Assembly: GCA_016721385.1 (NCBI GenBank)
Contig: JADKIE010000005.1
Location: 62,001 to 126,000, forward strand
Source of the DNA: Chitinophagaceae bacterium
GTDB lineage: Bacteria; Bacteroidota; Bacteroidia; Chitinophagales; Chitinophagaceae
DNA length: 64,000 nucleotides
Reading direction: 5' to 3'
A program made the translations under genes and the position numbers. Below the pieces are notes generated by a model. That model was not told the DNA's origin. It saw nothing but the letters and a program-made list of their open reading frames with translations, and made no database searches. The stretch's first letter is position 1. Every line of letters starts with the position of its first letter. Positions 1-10,400 of the stretch are shown one piece after another.

Positions 1-54
1 ACCACCTAATCCTATAAATAAAACTTATCTTTAAAATATTCAAAACATAATAGT

Positions 55-1536
55 ATGAGTAAATATATCCTTGCTTTAGACCAAGGCACTACCAGTAGCC
101 GTGCAATTGTTTTTAATGCCAAAGGCGACATAGTATCGGTGGCACAAAAAGAATTTACACAATTATTTCCGCAGCCGGGTTGGGTAGAACACAATGCTAC
201 CGAAATTTGGGACACACAATACATTGTTGCTGTAGAAGCGTTGCATACAGCCAATTTAAAAGCTGCCGATATTGCAGCAATAGGTATAACCAATCAAAGA
301 GAAACAACCGTAGTATGGGAAAGAGCAACCGGCAAACCAATTTATAATGCTATTGTTTGGCAAGACAGAAGAACGGCTTCCTTTTGTGATGCATTAAAAG
401 CACAAGGCACTGAAGAAATGATTAAACAAAAAACAGGGCTGGTAGTAGATGCTTATTTCAGTGGCACAAAAGTAAAATGGATATTGGATAATGTAGCCGG
501 TGCCAGAGAAAAAGCTGATAAAGGCGAACTATGTTTTGGTACAATAGATAGTTGGTTACTTTTTAAATTAACCAATGGAAAAATTCATGCAACAGATGTT
601 AGCAATGCAAGCCGTACCATGTTGTGTAATATTAAAACATTGCAGTGGGATGGAGAGTTGGAAAAATTATTAAATGTTCCGGGTAATATGTTGCCGCAAA
701 TACGCAGTAGCAGTGAAGTGTACGGCCATGTGGAGGGCCTGGAGCCTTTGAACGGCATTGCCATTGCAGGTATAGCCGGCGATCAGCAAGCCGCTTTGTT
801 TGGTCAACTGTGCACACAGCCGGGCATGGTAAAAAACACGTATGGCACCGGTTGTTTTATGCTGATGAATACCGGAGAAGAAATGGTACTCTCAAAAAAT
901 AATTTGTTAACCACCGGTGCATGGAAGGTGAATGGCATTACACAGTACGCTTTAGAGGGCAGTGTGTTTATTGCGGGTGCGGTAGTGCAATGGCTAAGGG
1001 ATGGATTGGGTATAATAAAATCATCGGCCGACGTGGAGGAGTTGGCAAAAAAAGCACAAACTAACGGCGGCGTGTACATGGTGCCTGCATTTGTTGGGTT
1101 GGGCGCTCCTTATTGGAATCAGGATGCCCGAGGTACAATTACAGGGCTTACAAGAGGCAGCACTGCTGCACATATTGCCCGGGCTGCTTTGGAAAGTATT
1201 GCCTATCAAACATCCGATGTGTTAAAAGCAATGGAAGCCGATAGTAATATCAGCATAAAGGAGTTGAGGGTAGATGGAGGCGCTACGGCTAATAATTTAC
1301 TGATGCAATTTCAAAGCAATATATTAAACACGGCAGTAGTAAGGCCGGTAATAACCGAAACCACGGCTTTAGGCGCTGCGTATTTAGCAGGCTTGGCGGT
1401 TGGGTATTGGAGCAGTATGGATGCTTTACAACAACAATGGCAAATAGATAAAAAATTTGAATCAACCATGACGGAAGAAGAGAGATTACAATTAATGGAA
1501 GGATGGCAACATGCTATAAAAGCTACGGTAGTTTAA
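55..1536 (+). CDS. glpK: Glycerol kinase
   Basis: Phosphorylates glycerol with ATP to sn-glycerol 3-phosphate in the cytoplasm. The 493-residue product matches the usual length of about 500. The N-terminus reads ILALDQGTTSSRAIVF, the phosphate-binding start of FGGY kinases; GDQQAALFGQ lies near residue 242 and the second nucleotide-binding segment VDGGATANN near residue 407. It is the first gene of a glycerol operon: its TAA stop overlaps the ATG of glpD by one base and glpF follows, so uptake, phosphorylation and oxidation are made together. The frame is intact. Only 54 bases precede it; TATCTTTA at 26-33 resembles a Bacteroidetes -7 element, but that is weak. Confidence 0.97.
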   Translation: MSKYILALDQGTTSSRAIVFNAKGDIVSVAQKEFTQLFPQPGWVEHNATEIWDTQYIVAVEALHTANLKAADIAAIGITNQRETTVVWERATGKPIYNAIVWQDRRTASFCDALKAQGTEEMIKQKTGLVVDAYFSGTKVKWILDNVAGAREKADKGELCFGTIDSWLLFKLTNGKIHATDVSNASRTMLCNIKTLQWDGELEKLLNVPGNMLPQIRSSSEVYGHVEGLEPLNGIAIAGIAGDQQAALFGQLCTQPGMVKNTYGTGCFMLMNTGEEMVLSKNNLLTTGAWKVNGITQYALEGSVFIAGAVVQWLRDGLGIIKSSADVEELAKKAQTNGGVYMVPAFVGLGAPYWNQDARGTITGLTRGSTAAHIARAALESIAYQTSDVLKAMEADSNISIKELRVDGGATANNLLMQFQSNILNTAVVRPVITETTALGAAYLAGLAVGYWSSMDALQQQWQIDKKFESTMTEEERLQLMEGWQHAIKATVV

Positions 1537-3090
1537 TGAATAGAGAAGAGCAAGTAAAGCAATTACAAAATAATGCAGCGTGGGATGTAATAATTATTGG
1601 TGGCGGTGCTACCGGTTTAGGAGCTGCTGTAGATAGTGCCACAAGAGGCTACAAAACTTTGCTTGTAGAAAAATACGACTTTGCAAAAGGCACCAGCAGC
1701 AAAGCTACAAAGTTGGTGCATGGCGGTGTACGTTATTTGGCACAGGGCAATATTAAATTGGTAAAAGAGGCGTTAAGAGAAAGAGGGTTGCTGTTAAAAA
1801 ATGCTGCACATATTTGCCATACTATGCCATTTGTTATTCCATGTTACAGTTGGTTTTCAAAAATATTTTACGGCATAGGGTTAAAAATGTATGATGCCCT
1901 CAGCGGAAAACTTGGGCTGGGAAGCACAAAAATACTTTCTAAAAAAAGGTTATTGAATACTTGCCACAAGTAAAAGCAGCAGGCTTAAAAGGTGGTGTAA
2001 TGTACACCGATGGGCAGTTTGACGACGCAAGGCTTGCCATTAACCTTGCACAAACGGCTATCGAAAACGGAGCAACCGTTATAAATTATTTGGAAGTTAC
2101 TCAACTGCTGAAAGATAATAATAAAGTGTGCGGCGTTATTTGTAAAGATGTTTTATCGCTGCAAACATATACACTCCATGCTAAAGTGGTAATTAATGCT
2201 ACCGGTGTTTTTGTAGATGATATAATGAATATGGATAACAACGATGGCCAAAATATTGTAAAGCCGTCGCAGGGAGTGCATATTGTTTTAGATAAAAAAT
2301 ATTTTACAGGCAAACATGCTTTAATGATACCTAAAACCAGCGATGGAAGAGTATTGTTTGCTGTGCCCTGGCATAATTATGTAGTAGTAGGCACTACAGA
2401 TACACCTGTAAATTATATTGAAATTGAACCCAAGCCCATAAAAGAAGAAGTGGCATTTATTTTGCAAAATGTAAACACTTACTTACAGTCAGGCATAAGT
2501 GAAGCAGATGTAAAAACGGTATTTGTAGGGCTGCGGCCATTGGTAAAACAAAAAGGAAAAACAATACTTCTTTGCTGGCCAGAGATCATACCATTATTGT
2601 AGCACAAAGTAATATGATTAGTATTACCGGCGGTAAATGGACAACGTACCGAAAAATGGCGGAGGAAGTAATTAACAACGCTGCTTTTATTGCCGGCTTG
2701 CCTAAAAAAGAAAGTATTACCAAACACTTTTCTATACATGGTAACAACTGCCCAAAAAATAATAACGAGGCATTGGGCTATTATGGAAGCGATGCTCCGT
2801 TAATTGAAGCATTGTATGCCGAAAATGCCAACTGGCAACAAAAAATACATCCTCAATTTGCATATACACAAGCACAAGTAATATTTGCAGTACGCAACGA
2901 AATGGCTTGTAATGTAGAAGATGTTTTAGCCCGGAGAATACGGTTGTTATTTTTAGATGCACAAGCCGCCATGGATGCAGCGCCACTTGTTGCCAAATTA
3001 ATGGCTGCCGAATTAAATAAAAAGGAAGATTGGATTCAGCAACAAATTGCTGCATTTAATGCTTTGGCAAAACAATATTTATTATCTTAA
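1536..3090 (+). CDS. glpD: Glycerol-3-phosphate dehydrogenase (FAD), split by two one-base deletions
   Basis: Oxidises glycerol 3-phosphate to dihydroxyacetone phosphate at the inner membrane, passing electrons to quinone. Three successive frames together give a complete protein of about 518 residues. The start has the FAD-binding motif IIIGGGATGLGAAVDSA and then TSSKATKLVHGGVRYL; the middle has GGVMYTDGQFDDARLAI; the third part has SLLARDHTII and ITGGKWTTYRKMAEE. The frame changes once in an A7 run near 1941-1947 (one more A restores KKVIEYLPQVKAAG) and once in the A5 run near 2557-2561 (one more A restores NNTSLLARDH). I judge both to be sequence errors because the whole family is preserved across them. 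The start is the ATG overlapping the glpK stop; an earlier in-frame ATG at 1503 lies inside glpK and is not needed. Confidence 0.9.
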
Positions 3091-3106
3091 CAAAAAAATA
3101 AATACT

Positions 3107-3810
3107 ATGACACCTTTTGTAGCAGAATTTGCAGGCACCGCAACATTATTATTGTTAGGCAGTGGCGTTGTGGCAAATGTAGTTTTAGATAAAAGCAAAG
3201 GCCATAATGGCGGATGGATTGTAATAGCGTTTGGGTGGGCTATTGCTGTATTTGTTGCTGTTTATACAGCTGCTGCAAGTGGCGCTCATTTAAACCCTGC
3301 TATTACCATAGCCGATGCCGTTAGTAGTGGTAATTGGAGCAAAGTAGCTACCTACATACCTGCTCAAATTTTAGGTGCAATGTTCGGTTCTGGTCTTACC
3401 TGGCTTGCATATAAACAACATTTTGATGAAACGACCAATGCCGATTTGCAATTGGCTGTATTTTGTACAGCACCTGCCATAAGGAGCTATACACATAATT
3501 TTATTACAGAAACCATTGGTGCATTTGTTTTAATGTTTGGTGTTTTAATGCTTAACAATAGCAAAGCCTCTGTGGAGCTTGGCCCTATAAGTGCATTGCC
3601 TGTTGCTTTGTTGGTATTGGGTATTGGTTTATCGCTTGGCGGCCCTACGGGTTACGCCATTAATCCTGCCCGAGATTTGGGCCCACGTATCATGCATTTT
3701 ATTTTACCCATTAAAAATAAAAGAGACAGCGATTGGGCATATAGTTGGTTCCTGTAATAGCACCTATTGCAGGCGCTGTATTGGCAGTGTTGGTTAGTAA
3801 AATGCTTTAA
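3107..3810 (+). CDS. glpF: Glycerol facilitator (aquaglyceroporin), 3' frameshift
   Basis: Inner-membrane channel for passive glycerol uptake, MIP family. The two NPA boxes are present: GAHLNPAIT near residue 65 and GYAINPARDLGPRI near residue 185; the Asp after NPAR is typical of glycerol-conducting rather than water-only members. Six hydrophobic segments are visible. In the raw sequence the frame ends early at 3757, but one extra G in the GG at about 3746-3747 (TGGTTCC to TGGGTTCC) lets it continue as WVPVIAPIAGAVLAVLVSKML to the TAA at 3810, giving about 234 residues. The chosen ATG is 16 bases after glpD; a longer reading from 3047 would start inside glpD. Third gene of the glycerol operon. 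Confidence 0.9.
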
Positions 3811-3818
3811 TTTAAACG

Positions 3819-5808
3819 TTATTTTTTAGCTGCCTGTGCCTCCAGCAATTTTGCATCCCTTAATAACGTAGATAGGTAAACGCTGTCTTTATCCGTTGCA
3901 ATATCTAACTTTTGTAAAGTGGTAATACAATCGCTATATTTTTTTAAATTATAATAACAACCGGCTAAGTTTTTAATAGGCTCTGCAAATTTTGGTTTTA
4001 TTACCAAAGCTTTTGTATAATACTGTGCAGCCGTATCATACTTAAACAAACTGGCGTAAATGGCGCCCAGGTTATTGTACACCATGGCGCTATTGGGGTT
4101 AAGTTTTAACGCCTTGTTGCCTTCTTCAATAGCCTCGGGGTATTTTTTTAAGTTTAAATAAGCAAGGCTGCTATATAGTTCCAGCGATTTTCCTTCTTCA
4201 TTCAGGGTAACCCAGCGGCTGCTTCCTTCTTCCACCGCTTCAATAGCTTCGGTATTTTTCCCTGCTTTTGGTAGGCATTGGCTATAGGTAATTGTTTTTC
4301 GAAATGGTATTTTTCTTTTCCTAAAAAAATGCAAAATGCTGCAAGGCCCATATAGCATACCGGTAACAACCAGGGCATTTTTTTTGCAGTAGTGGTTTCG
4401 GTTTTTTCTTTAGTGGTTACCTGCAAATATTGGGCAATTAATATAGCAGCCATTAAACCCAATAAAACAGTATGTTCTATTCGCTCTATACCAAAGCTAA
4501 ACATACAATCTATACCAAAAGCGGCTAACCCTCCCAGTAATACGGCTATTAAAAATTTTTGTGCATTACTTGCAGATTTTTTTAAAGCAACCAACCCACA
4601 CCCGGCTACAAGCAACCAAATTAAAATAAATAAAATACCGCCAAGCCATCCTGTTTCGGCAATTACCTGCAGGTACACATTATGTACTCTGTCGGGTACT
4701 GTTTTTCCGGTTTCCCATACAGTTCCGCTGGTTCCATATTTGGGCACTACTACTTTCCAGTTACCAAAACCAACACCTGTTACCGGGTTATCTTTTATTA
4801 CCTGTAAAGTTTTCTTCCAAATTTTTATACGCTCATTGGAGTTGGCTGCAGCGCCGCTGGCAGAGTCGGCCGCATTACCACCTGCTAAACTATTTACCCT
4901 TTCTGTTACTTCTTTGGCCAAACCGCCTTGTGTATCGGTAGCTACGGCTATATAACCTATAGCTAAAATGCTTACTGCCGCAATGCCGTACCACAATAAC
5001 CATTTTTTATTAAAGGGTTTAATAAATAAAACAGAAAGCAGTAAAGATACCAGCATAACGGCTACAGCACCCAGCCAGGCCGATCTGGTTTGCGATAGTA
5101 CTAACGCATACGCACACACTGCCAAACTGCTTATTGAAAAAATACGCCAAAACCCTTTGCTGTTATACACGGCATATACACTAAAAGGTAACATAAATGC
5201 CAATGCCGAGCCAAATAAATTACGGTTAGCCATAAGCCCGTAGGGTAGGGCATTAGCGCCGGGCAATTCGGTAAAAGCTACGCCATGGTATTGAAAAATA
5301 CCTGCCATTGCCTGCAACAGCATTACTATGCTAATGGCCTTGCACAACGATGCAATAAGTTGTGCATTTTGCAAAATAATACCAACACATATCAGCACAA
5401 AAGTAAATAGCAAAGCATATTTAGCAATTTCGTATATACCTAACGAGGCATTTATACTGCCGCTAACACCCATACTGCTCCATACCAAAAAGGCGCCGCA
5501 AACAAGTAGTAATAATTTAGCTAATAACGGTAAGGCATAAACTGCTTTATTTTTTTGCAATAAAAAAATAATCCTGCTGCAAATACAAATATGCTTAAAG
5601 CTGTAAAACGTACACACACCACCGGGTCGGCAGTAACTTTACTAAATAAAAAAGGTAAAATGCAAACTACCGCCAATAAACCATACGCCATAAAGCCCAT
5701 GCCATTGGCTTCTTTAGCCGGCATTGTTGCAGCTTTTAAATTTCCTTTAGCCACAACAGTTGCTGTGTGGGGTACATTTATTTTTTGCCCTTTTGTTTTT
5801 TTGCTCAT
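3819..5808 (-). CDS. O-antigen-ligase-like membrane protein with C-terminal TPRs, split by two deletions
   Basis: Three minus-strand frames join into one protein of about 663 residues starting MSKKTKGQK. The N-terminal two thirds is a polytopic membrane protein with a Wzy_C/O-antigen-ligase region: TRSAWLGA, GVGFGNWKVVVPKYG and VHNVYLQVIAETGWLGG, the last being the large periplasmic-loop signature. The C-terminal third is soluble TPR helices (AYLNLKKYPEAIEEGNKALK; AMVYNNLGAIYASLFKYDTA). Frame changes lie in the A7 run at 5550-5556 and the A5 run at about 4254-4258 (minus-strand sense); one added base at each restores continuity. Family knowledge: such enzymes move a polyprenyl-linked glycan onto lipid A or onto protein; the TPR tail is common in Bacteroidota versions. 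The acceptor cannot be read from sequence. Confidence 0.82.
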
Positions 5809-6015
5809 AATGCCGTTTTGTAAAAACAAATATAACAGATTAATGAAAAAGCAAACAGCATCGGTAACTTTCGCAAAACACCGGCGTATAAAGTAGTCGT
5901 ATCAATTACATTTTTTTCTTACCTCTTTCGGGGTTTATGATTGTCAACCTTTTTAAGGTTAACAACCTTTTTTATTAGGCAACACAATTAAAACATATAA
6001 GGCAATAAGCCACTA

Positions 6016-6080
6016 ATAACCCAATGATAACCCAGTGATAAGCCAATGATAACCCAGTATTAATAGAACTGGGTTATCAT
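6016..6080. repeat. Four 11-bp direct repeats ending in a 13-bp hairpin
   Basis: Four consecutive 11-mers of form ATAACCCARTG/A occupy 6016-6026, 6027-6037, 6038-6048 and 6049-6059 (the third has G for one C). The last copy with its preceding ATG (6046-6058) is perfectly inverted at 6068-6080, with a 9-base loop. One unit per helical turn would place identical faces on the same side of the DNA. The rest of the 5809-6174 intergenic stretch holds a short palindrome AACCTTTTTAAGGTT at 5946-5960, TACCTTAG at 6147-6154 as a possible -7 element for the next gene, and nothing else I can identify. Confidence 0.75.
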
Positions 6081-6174
6081 TAACTTGTTGCAGAAAAAGC
6101 TGTTAAAATAAATTGCTAAAATATTTAGTAATTTAAAAAATAAGTGTACCTTAGCTGCATAAAATAAATGAATA

Positions 6175-6970
6175 ATGGCTATACTAACGGGAGCGCTTTC
6201 CTTTACCGGATCGTTGCAAGGTTTAAGCGCTTATAAGATGAGGGGTACAAATAAGATTATTTTAAGAAGAAAGGGTGGTGCAACCAAAGAAAGAATACAA
6301 AAACACCCCAGTTTTGAAATAGTACGAAGAAATAATGAAGAATGGAAAGCATGTATTAAAGCTGTAGCCGGTATTCGGCAAATAATGCATCCGGTGCGGC
6401 ATTTGGCCGACTATAATTTTTCTGCCACACTCAATGGTTTGTGTAAACGAATACAGGCAGCCGATAAAATGAATGCGTTTGGTTTCCGTTCTGTTTTGTT
6501 ATCGCAGGCTGGTTATGCCTTACAGGGCTTTCAGCTTAACAAACAAAATAATTTTGATAACCTGTTGCAGCATCCGCTTAGTTGTACGCTTAACAGAGAT
6601 ACGGCAACGGCTACCATACTATTGCCACAACTGATGCCCAATATCAATTTTTTTACCCCAAACAACTACCGCTTTACCGGTTTGTATTTGTATTGGGCGC
6701 TGCAATGGATATGGTGTATAATGCCCCCAAAACAGTTACCAACCGGCACATACGCATAATTATGCGGCCGTAAGTACGGCCGGCAATTGGCATATTTGGA
6801 AACAGGGCAGTACTGCCCAAACCCTAGCGTTAACTATTGCCAATTGGGAGGCCAACAGCTTGGCAGCATTAATGCTATGGGCAGGTATTGAGTTTGGAGT
6901 ACCGGTAAGCGATACATTGGTGCAGCCTGTAAAATATGCAGGTTGTGCTAAGTTATTAAAAATGGGATAG
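6175..6970 (+). CDS. Uncharacterised protein, split by two one-base deletions
   Basis: I do not recognise this family. Reading three frames in turn gives about 265 residues: an N-terminus MAILTGALSFTGSLQGLSAY, a basic segment (NKIILRRKGG), a middle part with ATLNGLCKRIQAADKM, and a C-terminal part ending VKYAGCAKLLKMG. The frame changes at CAATGG near 6703-6708 (one extra A gives LQMDMVYNAPK) and in the A4 run at 6729-6732 (one extra A gives PKNSYQPAHTHNYAAV). No signal peptide, membrane segment or catalytic motif is evident. It stands alone, with long AT-rich gaps on both sides and the 11-bp repeats upstream. An unbroken C-terminal reading of 70 codons to the TAG at 6970 supports it being a real gene. 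Confidence 0.65.
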
Positions 6971-7250
6971 GCTATTCATCTATGAGTTGTTTATGCACTT
7001 TTACCCTGCTTTTTCACCTGCTAAATATTGATAATAAGTGTAATAGCTTAAAAAAAATAATCTAAAAAAAACACTTTTTATTTGCTTTATATTAAATAAG
7101 TGTATATTATTGCGTTATGAAATGAGTAGTAATTTTACTATGTAATTTTTAATCCATCCATATCTTCTAAAAAACTTATCCTTTTTTCCAATTGTAATGC
7201 TAAGCCAAAACAAGCTTTAACAAGCGTTGTAACTATTTTTTTGTATATAA

Positions 7251-7300
7251 AAACAACTATGTTTTTATAGGTTGTTTACCCAATTTTTTTGGGTTAACAA
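7251..7300. promoter_or_regulatory. Two overlapping, mutually exclusive hairpins upstream of the giant gene
   Basis: AAACAAC (7251-7257) can pair with GTTGTTT (7271-7277). The latter also belongs to TTGTTTACCCAA (7272-7283), which pairs with TTGGGTTAACAA (7289-7300) around a TTTTT loop with one mismatch. Both stems cannot form at once. They sit about 110 bases before the start of the surface-protein gene, in the 6971-7408 gap. That gap is otherwise AT-rich and shows no gene. A regulatory role is inference. Confidence 0.4.
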
Positions 7301-7408
7301 ACGAATGCAAAAGAGATAGTTGCAAATTATTTTTGAAACAATAAATACGAATTAACCAAAATAACCAATAACCAAAACTGTTTTTACCTTAATACCAAAC
7401 TGTTTTTT

Positions 7409-10400
7409 ATGAGTACTATATTTACCACTAATACCAAAACCATGCTAACTATTTTTACCAAACGCTTACCCGTTTTATTTTGTACCCTGCTGTTAAGTGT
7501 GGGTTTTTTTATGAATGGATGGGGGCAAACAACTTTTAATGCAAGTGGAACATATGCCAAACCTTCTGGGGTAACCTCAATCACTATTGAGTGTTGGGGA
7601 GGCGGAGGTGGCGGGCAAAGAGCGAATGGGCAATTTGGTGGCGGTGGCGGTGGCTATTCCAAAGTAACTTATACGGTACCTAGTGCGCAAAGTAACTATA
7701 CTGTTATAGTTGGAGCTGGAGGGACTGTACCTGGTGGAAATGGGGGTAACTCAAGTGTTACCGGAGCCTCAGTAACAACTGCATCTAACATTGCAAATGG
7801 AGGAACAGGTGGAGGTGCTACAGGTGCTGGTGGAACCGGTATTACAAGTAATGGAGGGAACGGAGGAGCTAATGGAGGTAATTCCGGCGGCGGTGGCGGT
7901 GGCGCAGCAGGTTCAAATGGAAATGGTGGAAATGGCGGGGGAGGTTCTGGAAATACAGGAGGTACTGGGGGTACAGCAGGAACAGGTGGTGGAAATGGTG
8001 GTGCCGGAGGAAGTGGTACCACAGGTAATGGTACTGTAGGCACTGCACCAGGTGGTGGTGGTGGCGCAGGTGGTAATAGTGGAAGTGCAAATAGTGCTGC
8101 TGGAGCTACAGGCAGGGTAATAATTTCAACTTGTGTTGCACCAAATGACGCAAGTTTTACAGGCAGTACAATTTGTAATGGAGCTACAGGCCAATTAACT
8201 TTTGATGCAATTGATGCTACTTTTTCATCTACTTATATTATACTATAGTTTATACTGATGGCGTAACAAATTGGAGTCAGGTAATTAGTGCTGCATCTCC
8301 TACAACATTTAATGTTGCTGTAAACCCGTCAGTTACTACAACTTATAATTTAGTGTCAATAACAAATGGTTGCGGCAGCGTAACTACAACTGCTTTTGGA
8401 GATGCCACAGCACAAATTATTGTAAGGCCACGTCCAACAGGCGTTATAAGTGGTACTACAACAATTTGTAATGGAAGTTCAGCTTCCTTAAGTATAGCTT
8501 TAACAGGTACAGGGCCATGGAGCGGCACATTATCTAATGGTTCATCTTTTAGTGGTTCTACCAGTCCAATAACTGTTAGTGTATCACCAACAACATCTAC
8601 TACATATACAATTGCAACCTTATCAGATGCTAATTGCACTGCAATTGCTGCAGATATGACAGGTAGTGCAGTTGTTACGGTAAATACTGCACCTACAATC
8701 ACATGCCCTGCAAATCAAACTGCCACTACTTCTAGTAGTACATGTATCCAAGTAGTAACATATAGTAGTTCGGCAACTGGGTCGCCTGCACCAGCTATAA
8801 CGTATGAATTTACCGGTGCTACTATAGGAACCGGTTCAGAGATGGTAGTGGCTCTACATTTAATAAAGGCGTAACAACAGTTATTTTAACTGCAACAAAT
8901 AGTTGTGGTAATACAAGTTGTTCGTTTACGGTAACGGTAACGGATAATATAAATCCAACAATAACATGCCCACCAGCGGTATCAGCGACAACGAATACAG
9001 GATGTACTGCAACAGGAGTATCATTAGGTACACCAACAACAGGAGATAATTGTACAGTAGCCGGAGTAAGCAATGATGCACCAACAGCGTTCCCGTTAGG
9101 AGCAACAACTGTAACCTGGACGGTAACAGATGGCAGTGGTAACACAGCTACCTGTACTCAAACGGTAACGGTAACGGATAATATAAATCCAACAATAACA
9201 TGCCCACCAGCGGTATCAGCGACAACGAATACAGGATGTACTGCAACAGGAGTATCATTAGGTACACCAACAACAGGAGATAATTGTACAGTAGCCGGAG
9301 TAAGCAATGATGACAACAGCGTTCCCGTTAGAGCAACAACTGTAACCTGGACGGTAACAGATGGCAGTGGTAACACAGCTACCTGTACTCAAACGGTAAC
9401 GGTAACGGATAATATAAATCCAACAATAACATGCCCACCAGCGGTATCAGCGACAACGAATACAGGATGTACTGCAACAGGAGTATCATTAGGTACACCA
9501 ACAACAGGAGATAATTGTACAGTAGCCGGAGTAAGCAATGATGCACCAACAGCGTTCCCGTTAGAGCAACAACTGTAACCTGGACGGTAACAGATGGCAG
9601 TGGTAACACAGCTACCTGTACTCAAACGGTAACGGTAACGGATAATATAAATCCAACAATAACATGCCCACCAAATATTACAACATGTACACCAACGGTT
9701 ACTTATTCTACTCCTGTAGGTACAGATAATTGTTCTGGAGTAGTAACTACACAAATCGCAGGACTGCCAAGTGGTTCTTCTTTCCCTGTAGGTGTTACAA
9801 CAAATACTTTCTTAGCGACCGATGTTGCAGGGAATACAGCTTCTTGCTCATTTACTGTAACTGTAAACCCAACTCCGGTAGTTAACAACCCGGGTAATCA
9901 AGGGCCTTTATGTCATAACGCAGCTACTGCGGCAATAACATTTACAACACCAACTACAGGCGCAGGTACAGTTACATATACTTGGGTAAATAATACACCG
10001 GGTATAGGCTTAGCAGCAAGTGGCACAGGTGATATTGCATCATTTAATGTAAATAATAATAGTACGGTTAATCCATTAACAGCAATAATAACGGTTATAC
10101 CATTATACTTTCAATAGTGTAACGTGTGATGGTGCTCGGTTCAGTTTTAATAAGTGTGCTGCCGGCATCTAATGGAACTATTACAGGTTCTTCAAAGCAA
10201 AATAGTTGTGCAGGTCGGGGAGCAAGCATTAACTTCACTTTAAATGGCACACCAACTTTTGCAGGTCAATTTAGAGTAAGAGAAATTTTAAATCCTACAG
10301 GCCCTGTTTTTGGGGCAACAACGTTGTATAGTTTTACTTCGGCTATTACAGGTAGTCAAGCTCAAACTATACCCGGTAGTTTACTACCAAATGCAAGTTC

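Noticed and set aside
1536..3090. glpD as a true pseudogene
   Set aside because: Both breaks are single missing bases in A runs, all motifs are conserved on each side, and many other genes show the same kind of break.
7696..8043. Proline-rich minus-strand open frame
   Set aside because: It is the antisense of the glycine-rich domain; GGN codons read backwards give proline.
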